Shown here: one piece after another, positions 16,437 to 24,123 of the stretch
How the letters are laid out: each line of letters opens with the position of its first letter
Position numbering within the stretch: the stretch's first letter is position 1
Source: 21-14-0-10-47-8 sp966211455
GTDB taxonomy: Bacteria > Bdellovibrionota > Bdellovibrionia > Bdellovibrionales > Bdellovibrionaceae
NCBI GenBank assembly: GCA_966211455.1
Contig: CBIHNI010000011.1
Span: forward strand, 93,626-157,625
DNA length: 64,000 bases
Direction of reading: 5' to 3'
The notes under the pieces: generated by a model
What the model was told of the DNA's origin: nothing
Seen by the model: the letters and a program-made list of their open reading frames with translations, nothing else
Databases searched by the model: none
Position numbers and translations under genes: made by a program

Positions 16437-16873
16437 AAATCGCAAAGCTTCTCCTCTTGACCACAGCGATACTCGGAATGACTGCAAAGAAATCTTTCGC
16501 ATCGGATTGCGCATATCTTTCATATAAAGATGAAATTGCTTCGAAAAAATATATCGTCTTGATGAAAGTCATCAACGCTACAAAGACAGCAGCTGTGGCG
16601 GAAGTTCTTGAGAACCTCAAAGGTCAGACAAAGAAAAAGATCGTTATTAAGACCACCTGGTCATTTAGAATGACGGATGACAGCCTAAATCTTGAATCAA
16701 AACAAACCGTCATTCTAGCGACCGATAATTATTCTGACTCTGGAAAAAATTTAGGCATCATCGAATTCAGAGGCCCTTGCGAAAATCATACCCTCAGCCC
16801 AAAGTATGATGCCGAACTCCTAAAATGGCTCCGCTCCGAAGAATTCAAAACCTACAAACCGAAAACCAAATAA
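16433..16873 (+). CDS. Exported NTR/TIMP-like small protein, second of a pair
   Basis: A 146-residue paralogue of the preceding gene: signal peptide ending SFA, cysteines C26 and C116, KVINATKTAAVAEVLENLKG and LESKQTVILAT in register, and the same LLKWLRSEEFKTYK tail. Start overlaps the previous stop by four bases. It closes the AT-rich island, four bases before the convergent GDT1-type gene. The pair may bind a protease or other extracellular partner, as NTR modules often do, but nothing here shows which. Confidence 0.6.
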   Translation: MKIAKLLLLTTAILGMTAKKSFASDCAYLSYKDEIASKKYIVLMKVINATKTAAVAEVLENLKGQTKKKIVIKTTWSFRMTDDSLNLESKQTVILATDNYSDSGKNLGIIEFRGPCENHTLSPKYDAELLKWLRSEEFKTYKPKTK

Positions 16874-16876
16874 ATC

Positions 16877-17431
16877 CTAACCCCCAAACAAAATCCCGAC
16901 CCCAAACGCGAAGAACAGCACGCAGGCCACCACGCGCACGTATTTCATCGGGATTCGCTTCAGCATTCGCTCCCCCAAGAAAATCGCCATCGCGTTGGAC
17001 AACATCATTCCCAATGTCGAGCCCACGGTCACCAGCATAATGTCACCGTACTTTGCACCCAAGGCAACGGTGGCAAGCTGGGTCTTGTCGCCCATTTCGG
17101 CGATGAAGAATGAGACGAAGGTTGTGAAGAACACGCCGTACTTGGACGAGCTTTTCACTTCGCCTTCTTTATCCGGAATCAAAATCCACACCGCAAAGAC
17201 CCAAAAAATAATTGCCAGCGACCAGCGCAGCACATCCGTCGAAACGTGGCTTGCGATGTATTGCCCCACCCCTGCGGCCAGCGCGTGGTTCGCTAATGTC
17301 GCCATCAAGACCGCCGACAAGATCACCCAAGGTTGTTTGTATCTGGCCATTAAGATCAAAGAAAGAAGTTGGGTTTTGTCTCCCATTTCGCTGATGAAGA
17401 CCAGAACGGTCGAGTTGAGAATCGCTTCCAA
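16877..17431 (-). CDS. GDT1/TMEM165 (UPF0016) family cation transporter
   Basis: A 184-residue protein of six membrane helices in two repeats. Each repeat carries the family signature, ISEMGDKTQLLSL near residue 14 and IAEMGDKTQLATV near residue 110, whose acidic residues bind Mn2+ or Ca2+. Bacterial members (MneA type) export manganese. Start is TTG 17431 with GAGG six bases upstream. I looked for a yybP-ykoY manganese riboswitch in the 170-base leader and did not see its conserved GGGGAGUA element. Confidence 0.9.
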   Translation of the reverse strand: MEAILNSTVLVFISEMGDKTQLLSLILMARYKQPWVILSAVLMATLANHALAAGVGQYIASHVSTDVLRWSLAIIFWVFAVWILIPDKEGEVKSSSKYGVFFTTFVSFFIAEMGDKTQLATVALGAKYGDIMLVTVGSTLGMMLSNAMAIFLGERMLKRIPMKYVRVVACVLFFAFGVGILFGG

Positions 17432-17605
17432 AGGTTACCTCGTGTTTTGTTGAGGCCGGTGAAGACTGTTTTACGTGAAGCCCACGCCCCCCGTCAAGAC
17501 GACAGAGCTTGCGCCTGGCCCATGTCGTGCCAATACCCACGTTTATCATGTTAGCAGCAATTCAATCTCTGCATCGGTACAGTTTCTGCAAATCCCTCTT
17601 CCATT

Positions 17606-18505
17606 ATGACAAATTCAAATAAAGCCGCTCTGAAGTGGTCTCTACTGGCGATCTTTTGCTCATCGATGACATTCCAGGGTGCATCGGCCCACGCAGCCTC
17701 GATGGCCTGCCATTCAGCCCATACCGAAGCCGCCAAGGATGCCGCTTATCAAGCGCAGCTTCAAAATCAAGCCGAGGAAATTATCGCCAGCAATGGGGCC
17801 TCGATCGCGCGCAAAGAAGGCCATTTACCCTATCGATCGGTCTACCGAACGCAACGGGGTCTGGGATGGTATATTTCCAATTTTGGCGAGGCCCTTTCAA
17901 ATTTTATGAGACCCGAAAACAAAGACCTGGTTCTTCTGGATGCGGGCTCGGGAGATTCGTTCGTTTTGGATTCGATCACTGCGGATCATCCCAAATATTT
18001 GGGAGTGAACTATAACTTTTTAACCCGATCTTTCGAAGGGATTCGGCATTTGCTTGAAAAAGGCCGCAAGGATGTTTTGACCGGTCGTTTTTTCGAGAAC
18101 ATTCCAAATTCCGAGCTCAGGATGCTGGGAAAAATTGGTATGATCGTCGATTATTACGGCGTCTTCGGCTACAGTCGGCGCCCCGATCTGATTATGAAAA
18201 AGTATTTGGAAATTCTTGAGGTCAATGGCGAAATTTTGATGCTAGCCCCTTTTCATCAATGGACACGCCATTACAATTTCTATAAATGGCTCAATGCCAT
18301 CAAAGGAATTCGTGTCGAGAAAGTCGCGAGCAAACAAGAAGACACCATGAACATCCGTATCATCAAAACCGGGGAGCCGATTTCGATTCCGGAGCTGAAA
18401 AACACTTATCTCCGCAAAGCCGCTCCGCCAATTTTGTATTTCAAATACACCGGACAAATTCTCACGGTCGATCCAAACCCAGAATCTGCGGCCCAAACCC
18501 CATGA
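17606..18505 (+). CDS. Exported class I SAM-methyltransferase-like protein
   Basis: A 299-residue protein. The N-terminus (WSLLAIFCSSMTFQGASAHA) is a plausible signal peptide, yet the body is a Rossmann methyltransferase: motif I LLDAGSGDSF at residues ~110-119, then LGVNYNFL, IVDYYGVFGY and GEILMLAPF. SAM is not normally available outside the cytoplasm, so either the leader is a membrane anchor or cleaved late, or the true start lies downstream, or the fold has lost SAM use. No in-frame ATG sits between the leader and motif I with a good ribosome site. Its stop overlaps the FKBP start as ATGA, implying coupled expression. Confidence 0.65.
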   Translation: MTNSNKAALKWSLLAIFCSSMTFQGASAHAASMACHSAHTEAAKDAAYQAQLQNQAEEIIASNGASIARKEGHLPYRSVYRTQRGLGWYISNFGEALSNFMRPENKDLVLLDAGSGDSFVLDSITADHPKYLGVNYNFLTRSFEGIRHLLEKGRKDVLTGRFFENIPNSELRMLGKIGMIVDYYGVFGYSRRPDLIMKKYLEILEVNGEILMLAPFHQWTRHYNFYKWLNAIKGIRVEKVASKQEDTMNIRIIKTGEPISIPELKNTYLRKAAPPILYFKYTGQILTVDPNPESAAQTP

Positions 18506-18852
18506 CCACCTCACCAGACGAACTGCAAATCACCGACGAAGTTGAAGGCACCGGCAAAGCCGCGGTCAAGGGGGCCTTGATCATCTGCCATTACACCGGC
18601 TACCTGGAAGACGGAACCAAGTTTGATTCTTCTTTCGATCACGGGCGTCCATTTCAGTTTGTGATCGGCTCGGGCCGGGTCATCAAGGGATGGGATCAAG
18701 GCTTGATGGGAATGAAAGAAGGCGGAAAGCGAAAGCTTTTTGTGCCTTCACGCCTCGGCTATGGCGAGCGTCAGATCGGGAAATTTATTAAGCCCCATTC
18801 GAATTTGATTTTTCACGTCGAGATGATCGAAGTGCGCCCGCGCGAAGAGTGA
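18502..18852 (+). CDS. FKBP-type peptidyl-prolyl cis-trans isomerase
   Basis: A 116-residue single-domain FKBP: GALIICHYTGYLEDGTKFDSS is split here as HYTGYLEDGTKFDSS, followed by GRPFQFVIGSGRVIKGWDQG, MKEGGKRKL, LGYGERQIG and PHSNLIFHVEMIEV, covering the active-site residues (Tyr, Asp, Phe, Val-Ile, Trp, Tyr, Phe). It catalyses prolyl isomerisation. No signal peptide, so cytoplasmic. ATG 18502 overlaps the previous stop; the longer open frame upstream has no FKBP sequence. Confidence 0.92.
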   Translation: MTTSPDELQITDEVEGTGKAAVKGALIICHYTGYLEDGTKFDSSFDHGRPFQFVIGSGRVIKGWDQGLMGMKEGGKRKLFVPSRLGYGERQIGKFIKPHSNLIFHVEMIEVRPREE

Positions 18853-18858
18853 TCTCAA

Positions 18859-19188
18859 TCAGTGTGTCGTGACCTTCAGACCGATAATTGAAATCAGCAG
18901 CAAAGCCAAAAAGAAAATCCGCGGCCAGGTCGCAGGTTCGTTGAAAAGATAAATCCCCAAGATCGCAGCCCCCAAAGCCCCGACACCGACCCAAACCCCG
19001 TAAGCCGTCCCGATTGGAAGTTTTTCGGTCGCCTTCGCTAGCAAAAACATACTGAGCGCCAAGGTCGCAAGCGTGAAGATGCTGGGGATTAATTTTGTGA
19101 AACCTTCTGTGTATTTGAGCCCGATCGCCCAGCACACCTCGAAAAGTCCCGCCACAATCAAAAGCACCCACGACATCGTTTCTGACAT
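18859..19188 (-). CDS. sugE: SMR family exporter, Gdx/SugE type
   Basis: A 109-residue protein with four membrane helices. SWVLLIVAGLFEVCWAIGLK contains the essential membrane Glu and the Trp-Ala-x-x-Leu-Lys pattern of the SugE/Gdx branch, followed by YTEGFTKL and GTAYGVWVGVGALGA. Gdx members export guanidinium in exchange for protons. It starts 24 bases after the NDH-2 stop, so the two share an operon. No guanidine riboswitch hairpins were seen in the short gap. Confidence 0.88.
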   Translation of the reverse strand: MSETMSWVLLIVAGLFEVCWAIGLKYTEGFTKLIPSIFTLATLALSMFLLAKATEKLPIGTAYGVWVGVGALGAAILGIYLFNEPATWPRIFFLALLLISIIGLKVTTH

Positions 19189-19212
19189 GATTTCATTTTC
19201 CCCAATCGAGCC

Positions 19213-20493
19213 TTAATCCAGTTTCACTTTTTCGCCGCTATAAAACCGCCAAGTTTTATACGTGATCAGTCGCGCCCCGTTGCCAAATGTAAAGTAGGAC
19301 CACGCCCACTGCAACAAAACGAAAACACGATTTCGAAACTGAATCAAAGTCAGAATATGAACAAAAACCCAAGCCAGCCATGCCAAGAGTCCCGAAAACT
19401 GGATTTTTCCTGAACTGAACACCGCTTTGCTGCGACCGATGGTCGCCATGATGCCTTTATCGAAATACTGAAACTGGGGGCGAGCTTTCTTTTCAGAGTC
19501 GGCTTGCAGAACTTTCGCCAAGAACTGCCCTTGCTGAATCGCCACCGGCGCAAGCCCCGGAAGCGGCTTTCCCTGTGGATCGATAAACCCCGCCTGATCA
19601 CCGATGACAAACACGTGCGGAAAACCCGGCACGCTGAGATCGCGATTCACCACCGCGCGCCCGATCGAATCCTTCGGGGTCGGAAGTTTTGCGGTCAAGC
19701 TGGAAGGCCTGACCCCTGCCGCCCAGATGATCGTACGGCAAGGAACGAACTGATCTCGAATCTTCAATCCATCTTTGGAAAGATCCGAAGCACGCGTGTT
19801 CAGCTGGACTTCGACGCCCAGATGTTCCAAGTCGCGTTTGGCTTGCTCGGAAAGTTTCTCGGGAAATGCGGCCAGCACTCGCGAGCCCGCTTCGACCAAG
19901 ATCACCCGGGTCTTCTTTAGATCGACACGGTGGAAATCCCGTACCAAAGTTCGCGAGGCCATCTCGGCAATCGCACCGGCCAGCTCGACGCCGGTCGGAC
20001 CGCCGCCGACCACCACGAAGGTGAGATCCTTTTGTTGAATTTCGGGATTCGTTTCTTTTTCCGCCAATTCAAAAGCCATCAAAACGCGCCGGCGGATTTC
20101 AACCGCTTGCTCGATGTTCTTAAGCCCCGGAGCGAATTCTTCCCACTGATCATTGCCAAAATAAGCGTGCTTCGATCCGCAGGCAAAAATCAGTTCGTCG
20201 GCTTCCAGCCATTTGTCATCAAAATGCACGCGGCGATTTTCGCAATCGATCTGATCGACTTCGGCCAAAATCACATCCACATTTCCGCGATCGCGAAACA
20301 AAGTTCGCAGTGGCACCGAAATATCGGCCGGACTTAAACCTGACATGGCCACTTGATAAAGCAGCGGCTGAAAAAGATGAAAATTTCTTCGATCAATCAG
20401 CGTGATCAGATGATTGGGATTTTTAGACAATTCCTGCGCGGCACTGACTCCACCGAAACCTGCTCCAACAATGATGATGCGCTTGTGTTCCAT
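19213..20493 (-). CDS. ndh: Type II NADH:quinone oxidoreductase
   Basis: A 426-residue flavoprotein that passes electrons from NADH to quinone without pumping protons. FAD motif IIIVGAGFGGVSAAQ at residues 5-19; quinone/FAD region FQPLLYQVAMSGLSP; NADH motif VVVGGGPTGVELAGAIAEM near 160-178; second FAD site FVIGDQAGF and PPGLAPVA-type segment GLAPVAIQQG. A C-terminal amphipathic region (LLAWLAWVFVHILTLIQFRNR) anchors it to the membrane. First gene of a two-gene unit with sugE; divergent from the AhpD/Rrf2 operon. Confidence 0.93.
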   Translation of the reverse strand: MEHKRIIIVGAGFGGVSAAQELSKNPNHLITLIDRRNFHLFQPLLYQVAMSGLSPADISVPLRTLFRDRGNVDVILAEVDQIDCENRRVHFDDKWLEADELIFACGSKHAYFGNDQWEEFAPGLKNIEQAVEIRRRVLMAFELAEKETNPEIQQKDLTFVVVGGGPTGVELAGAIAEMASRTLVRDFHRVDLKKTRVILVEAGSRVLAAFPEKLSEQAKRDLEHLGVEVQLNTRASDLSKDGLKIRDQFVPCRTIIWAAGVRPSSLTAKLPTPKDSIGRAVVNRDLSVPGFPHVFVIGDQAGFIDPQGKPLPGLAPVAIQQGQFLAKVLQADSEKKARPQFQYFDKGIMATIGRSKAVFSSGKIQFSGLLAWLAWVFVHILTLIQFRNRVFVLLQWAWSYFTFGNGARLITYKTWRFYSGEKVKLD

Positions 20494-20587
20494 AGTGGGA
20501 ATTCTAAACCTCTCCCCGCCAAAAACAATGCTTAGATCGGTATGACGCCGTCTTTTAAACCCTTGATTTTGCTTGAAATCAAAATTC

Positions 20588-20622
20588 TTGACCCTTTGCC
20601 TAATTAAGGATATTATTTATCC
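20588..20622 (+). promoter_or_regulatory. Sigma70-type promoter with overlapping palindromic operator
   Basis: TTGACC at 20588-20593 and TATTAT at 20611-20616 are spaced by 17 bases, a good vegetative promoter. The inverted repeat GGATA-N5-TATCC (20608-20612 and 20618-20622) covers the -10 box. AGGAGG lies just before the ATG at 20649. The operator position is that of a repressor, and the second gene of the operon encodes an Rrf2 regulator, so autoregulation is likely. The binding protein is inferred. Confidence 0.6.
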
Positions 20623-20648
20623 ATAATCAAACAGGAGGCACTTTCGAA

Positions 20649-21128
20649 ATGACAACACGTGCGAATTATCAAAAACTCTCTCACTCTTCTTTCATGGCCT
20701 TACTTGGCGTCGAAAAATCCCTGGCGGAATCACCGGTCGATCGCAAAATCATCGACCTGATCAAGATCCGCGCTTCCCAGCTGAACGGCTGCTTGTTCTG
20801 CCTGGACATGCACAGCAAAGAGGCCCGCGATCACGGCGACCGCGAATTGCGCCTGATTCATCTGCCGGTTTGGCGCGAATCTTCGCTCTTCAATGAAAAA
20901 GAAAAAGCGGCGCTAGAATGGGCCGAGCTTTTGACAAAACCTGGCGCGCATGGCGCCGAAGACAGCGATTACGAAAAATTGGCCGCCCACTTTTCAGAAA
21001 AAGAGATCGCGGATTTGACAATTGCGATCGCCATGATCAATGCTTGGAATCGATTGGGCGTTGCATTCCGCAACCCGGCAGGCTCTTTGGACAAAATCAT
21101 GGGGCTGAACAAGATCGGATTGGAATAA
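20649..21128 (+). CDS. AhpD-like carboxymuconolactone decarboxylase family protein
   Basis: A 159-residue helical protein with the AhpD redox motif: Cys48 and Cys51 in NGCLFCLDMH with His55. This is the alkylhydroperoxidase branch of the family, not the decarboxylase. It would reduce peroxides through the Cys pair, cytoplasmically. AGGAGG precedes ATG 20649. It is coupled to the Rrf2 gene by TAATG and is driven by the promoter-operator at 20588-20622. The closest named relatives are AhpD-type proteins beside Rrf2 regulators. Confidence 0.85.
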   Translation: MTTRANYQKLSHSSFMALLGVEKSLAESPVDRKIIDLIKIRASQLNGCLFCLDMHSKEARDHGDRELRLIHLPVWRESSLFNEKEKAALEWAELLTKPGAHGAEDSDYEKLAAHFSEKEIADLTIAIAMINAWNRLGVAFRNPAGSLDKIMGLNKIGLE

Positions 21129-21613
21129 TGGCTTTAAGAAACCAGGTCGAGTGGGCTCTTCACTGTTGTGCGGTGCTGGCCGGTCTTTCGGAAGAAGAAA
21201 GACTGGCAACAAAAACCTTGGCCGAGTTTCATGGCGTTCCCAAAGAGTATCTTTCAAAAGCCCTGCAGGCCTTGGCCACCGCCGGGCTGATTGAAGGAAC
21301 TTTGGGACCCACCGGTGGCTATCGCTTGGCGAAAGCGGCCAAAGATATTTCCATTCTGCAAATCGTTGAAGCCATCGAAGGCGAAAGCCATCATTTCGAA
21401 TGCACCGAAATCCGCGGCAACAGCCCGTGCTTAAAAAAAACCGAGCGCAAGTTCAACACCGTCTGCTCGGTCGCAAAAATTATGTATCGCGCCGAAGAGG
21501 CCTGGAAAAAAGAACTGCGCTCGACCAGCTTGCAAGACTTGGTCAATAACGTGGTCAAAGAAGTTCCCGCCGACCTGCTTCAGCGCAACCATCAGTGGCT
21601 GACGTCAAAATAA
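21128..21613 (+). CDS. Rrf2 family transcriptional regulator with three C-terminal cysteines
   Basis: A 161-residue regulator. The start at 21128 overlaps the preceding stop by one base (TAATG); the frame is open further back but there only reads through the AhpD-like gene. Residues 1-70 form the winged helix-turn-helix (TLAEFHGVPKEYLSKALQ; GPTGGYRL). Cys92, Cys101 and Cys113 are in the position of the [2Fe-2S] or redox cysteines of IscR/NsrR/RsrR. It probably senses oxidants or NO and represses its own operon through the GGATA-N5-TATCC site. Confidence 0.9.
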   Translation: MALRNQVEWALHCCAVLAGLSEEERLATKTLAEFHGVPKEYLSKALQALATAGLIEGTLGPTGGYRLAKAAKDISILQIVEAIEGESHHFECTEIRGNSPCLKKTERKFNTVCSVAKIMYRAEEAWKKELRSTSLQDLVNNVVKEVPADLLQRNHQWLTSK

Positions 21614-21623
21614 AGACCGCCGA

Positions 21624-22835
21624 TCAAGGCGATCCCATATTCTGCAAACAGTAACCCGCCAAAGATTCGATCGCGAGATCCACCGAAACGTCTCGCATCT
21701 GCAAAGAAATTTTCCCGGCTGCTATCTCTTTCGCTCCTAAGATCACTTTTGAAAAAGGCCGCAGTCGATGCGCAAAATGAATGCGCTTCGAAAGACTTCC
21801 CGAGCTGAAATCCACCTGGGCGCGGATGCCTTTTTTCGCCAATCGCTGCTGCAGCTCTTTGGCAAATTCCATTTGTTCGTCCCCGACCGGAATCAAATAA
21901 ACTTGCACCGGCGAAAGCCAAGCTGGAAGCTGTCCCTGAAAAGACTCGAGCAAAAGGGCGACAAATCTTTCATGGCTTCCCAGCGGCGCCCGATGGATGA
22001 TCCACGGCACTTTTGCTTCGCCGCTGGCACTGATGTACTGAAGCTGAAATCTTCCGCCGGAATTGAAATCCAATTGCACGCTGGCCATGGATTCTTCGTG
22101 ACCTGACATTTTCATTTGCACATCGATCTTTGGGCCATAAAACGCGGCCTCGCCTTCGGCTTCGAAAAATGGCAAATCCAAATGCAGCAAACACCGACGA
22201 AGCATGTCCTCTGCCAGATCCCATTCGGCGGCAGCTCCGTCGAAATCTTGCGGCCGCTTGGCGTCCCGCTTCGACAGACGATAACGATAGCCTTTCAATC
22301 CCAAAGCTTTGTAACACTGCTCGTGCATCCGCAGAACCTGCAACAGCTCGCCTTCGGCTTGCTCGGGATCGATGTAAATATGCGCGTCGTTCTGACAAAG
22401 ACCACGCACGCGGCTTAAGCCTTTCAGCGATCCACTGTTTTCATAACGATAAACCTGGCCGTATTCGGCCAAGCGCAAAGGCAGCTGCCGGTAACTTCGC
22501 AAAGACGATGCAAAGATTTTGTGATGATGCGGACAGTTCATCGGCCGAAGGTAATACTCCGAGTTTTCTTCGGGCCACTTCATCGGCGGAAACATATTCT
22601 CTTGAAACGAGCGCAGATGCCCCGAGCATTCATAAAGACCTTTCTTCGCTATGTGCGGGCTGACCACACGTTGATAGCCCGCGTTTCGCTCGATCGCTTT
22701 GATAAAATTTTCGAGTGCATCACGAATGGCCACACCATTTGGCAACCACATCGGCAGCCCCGCACCAATTTGTTCGTCTAAGAAAAAGATCTCCATTTCA
22801 TCGGCAATCTGCCGATGATCCAATTGTTCTGACAT
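21624..22835 (-). CDS. Short threonyl-tRNA synthetase, lacks TGS and editing domains
   Basis: A 403-residue ThrRS; bacterial ThrRS is normally about 640. It starts directly at the class II catalytic core. Zinc ligands are kept: Cys101 in RPMNCPHHHK, His152 in QNDAHIY, His281 in IIHRAPLGSHERF. Other core signatures: EYGQVYRYENSG, FYGPKIDVQM, SVQLDFNSGGRF. The anticodon-binding domain follows (~residues 305-395). The N-terminal TGS and N2 editing domains are absent, so serine misacylation could not be cleared by this protein. Probably a second, accessory copy; the NCPGH of normal enzymes reads NCPHH. Could act as resistance to a ThrRS inhibitor or in modified form. Confidence 0.85.
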   Translation of the reverse strand: MSEQLDHRQIADEMEIFFLDEQIGAGLPMWLPNGVAIRDALENFIKAIERNAGYQRVVSPHIAKKGLYECSGHLRSFQENMFPPMKWPEENSEYYLRPMNCPHHHKIFASSLRSYRQLPLRLAEYGQVYRYENSGSLKGLSRVRGLCQNDAHIYIDPEQAEGELLQVLRMHEQCYKALGLKGYRYRLSKRDAKRPQDFDGAAAEWDLAEDMLRRCLLHLDLPFFEAEGEAAFYGPKIDVQMKMSGHEESMASVQLDFNSGGRFQLQYISASGEAKVPWIIHRAPLGSHERFVALLLESFQGQLPAWLSPVQVYLIPVGDEQMEFAKELQQRLAKKGIRAQVDFSSGSLSKRIHFAHRLRPFSKVILGAKEIAAGKISLQMRDVSVDLAIESLAGYCLQNMGSP

Positions 22836-23143
22836 AAAATTCTCCCGTGACGAGACCCAAATACGAAAAATGGATCTCGGGTTGATACTTGAAACTATTG
22901 TGAAAAGCGTTGTTGTGCGTCCTGCCTGCAGGACGTAAAGATATTTTGAACCCTTAACGGGTGGTCGTGGTGGTCAGAGCAGAATAAGAAAAGATCTGTG
23001 CTGGGAACATGCTTTTAAATATATCGGAGTTGAAAACAAAAAGATAAACACTTCTTTTTATGCCATCCCAAAGTTTTTTTCATTGCTGATAAGTCCCATT
23101 TCAGGAATGCTTTGAAAACCACATCATATAGGAGAACTCAACA
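22836..23143. other. Divergent intergenic region, short ThrRS to DoxX
   Basis: About 300 bases holding the leaders of both flanking genes. The clearest structure is the palindrome at 22918-22935 (separate entry). AGGAG precedes the DoxX start. I see no T-box-like conserved sequence and no convincing -35/-10 pair. Confidence 0.5.
22918..22935. promoter_or_regulatory. Perfect palindrome upstream of short ThrRS gene
   Basis: CGTCCTGC (22918-22925), two central bases, GCAGGACG (22928-22935): an eight-base perfect inverted repeat, 83 bases from the ThrRS start and about 210 from DoxX. The tight spacing suits a dimeric DNA-binding protein or a tight RNA hairpin in the ThrRS leader. Which of the two it serves is not known. 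Confidence 0.4.
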
Positions 23144-23584
23144 ATGTCGCCCAAACTGAAAAGCTTTTTGCAGCCTTTAGCCCTTCCAAACAATGCTTCT
23201 TTCGCCCTGCTTTTACTTCGCGTTGTCGTCGGACTTGCGTTTATGTTTCACGGTTGGGGAAAAATCCAGACTCCGTTTGAATGGATGCCACCAGAAGCCG
23301 GCATTCCGGGTTTCTTGCAATTTTTAGCGGCCATCTCTGAATTTGGCGGCGGCCTTTCCCTGATTTTGGGATTGTTGGTTTCGGTTTCCACTTTGGGCAT
23401 GATCTGCACCATGGCAGTCGCGACCCACATGCACGCCATCATCCGTCAAGATCCATTCGTCGGCCAAGGCGGCCCTTCTTACGAACTGGCTTTGGTTTAT
23501 TTGATTATCGCTTTCGCATTCCTGATGATCGGCGCCGGCAAATTTTCGATCGACGCCAAAATCTTCGGCGAAAAGAAAAACTAA
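23144..23584 (+). CDS. DoxX family membrane protein
   Basis: A 146-residue protein with four membrane helices and the DoxX pattern LLRVVVGLAFMFHGWGKI, then FLAAISEFGGGLSLILGLL and MICTMAVATHMHA. DoxX proteins form membrane complexes linked to redox protection or quinone metabolism. AGGAG lies upstream. The tpx gene follows 21 bases later with its own ribosome site (TAGGAG), so a two-gene oxidative-stress operon is likely. Confidence 0.88.
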   Translation: MSPKLKSFLQPLALPNNASFALLLLRVVVGLAFMFHGWGKIQTPFEWMPPEAGIPGFLQFLAAISEFGGGLSLILGLLVSVSTLGMICTMAVATHMHAIIRQDPFVGQGGPSYELALVYLIIAFAFLMIGAGKFSIDAKIFGEKKN

Positions 23585-23605
23585 ACTTTCAATAGGAGTT
23601 TCAAA

Positions 23606-24109
23606 ATGGCAACAATCGCTCTCAAAGGAAGTCCCGTTCATACAACCGGCGAACTTCCCAAAAAAGGCAGCACGGCCCCTGATTTCAAATTGGTCAAAAT
23701 GGATCTGTCCGAAGTTTCCTTGTCGAACTTTGCGGGCAAAAAGAAAGTTCTTAATATCTTCCCAAGCGTCGACACCGGCACCTGCGCCATGTCGGTGCGT
23801 CACTTTAACAAAGACGCCGCCAACGCTAAAAATACGGTCGTTCTGAATATTTCGGCTGATCTGCCATTTGCGCAAAAACGCTTTTGTGGAGCCGAAGGAA
23901 TTACAAACGCCGATACTTTGTCCAGCTTCCGCAGCACTTTCGCCAAAGATTACGGCTTGCAAATTCAAGACGGTCCGCTGGCGGGGCTTTGCTCACGAGT
24001 CGTGATCGTGCTGGATGAGCAGAACAAGATTCTGTACACCGAACAAGTCGGCGACATCGTCAATGAACCGAATTATGAAGCTGCGATGAAGGCTTTGAAT
24101 CATCTTTGA
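23606..24109 (+). CDS. tpx: Thiol peroxidase Tpx
   Basis: A 167-residue atypical 2-Cys peroxiredoxin. Peroxidatic Cys60 lies in DTGTCAMSVRHFN and resolving Cys94 in KRFCGAEGI, the spacing of Tpx. It reduces hydrogen peroxide and alkyl peroxides with electrons from thioredoxin; a thioredoxin gene is at 61498 in this window. Directly downstream of doxX. No terminator is obvious, but a structured repeat starts 15 bases after the stop. Confidence 0.95.
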   Translation: MATIALKGSPVHTTGELPKKGSTAPDFKLVKMDLSEVSLSNFAGKKKVLNIFPSVDTGTCAMSVRHFNKDAANAKNTVVLNISADLPFAQKRFCGAEGITNADTLSSFRSTFAKDYGLQIQDGPLAGLCSRVVIVLDEQNKILYTEQVGDIVNEPNYEAAMKALNHL

Positions 24110-24123
24110 GGTCTGCTTGGCTA

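Noticed and set aside
17432..17605. yybP-ykoY manganese riboswitch before the GDT1-type gene
   Set aside because: The conserved GGGGAGUA loop and its partner were not found on the minus strand.
22836..22935. T-box leader before the ThrRS gene
   Set aside because: No T-box sequence or terminator/antiterminator pair; T-boxes are not expected in this lineage.
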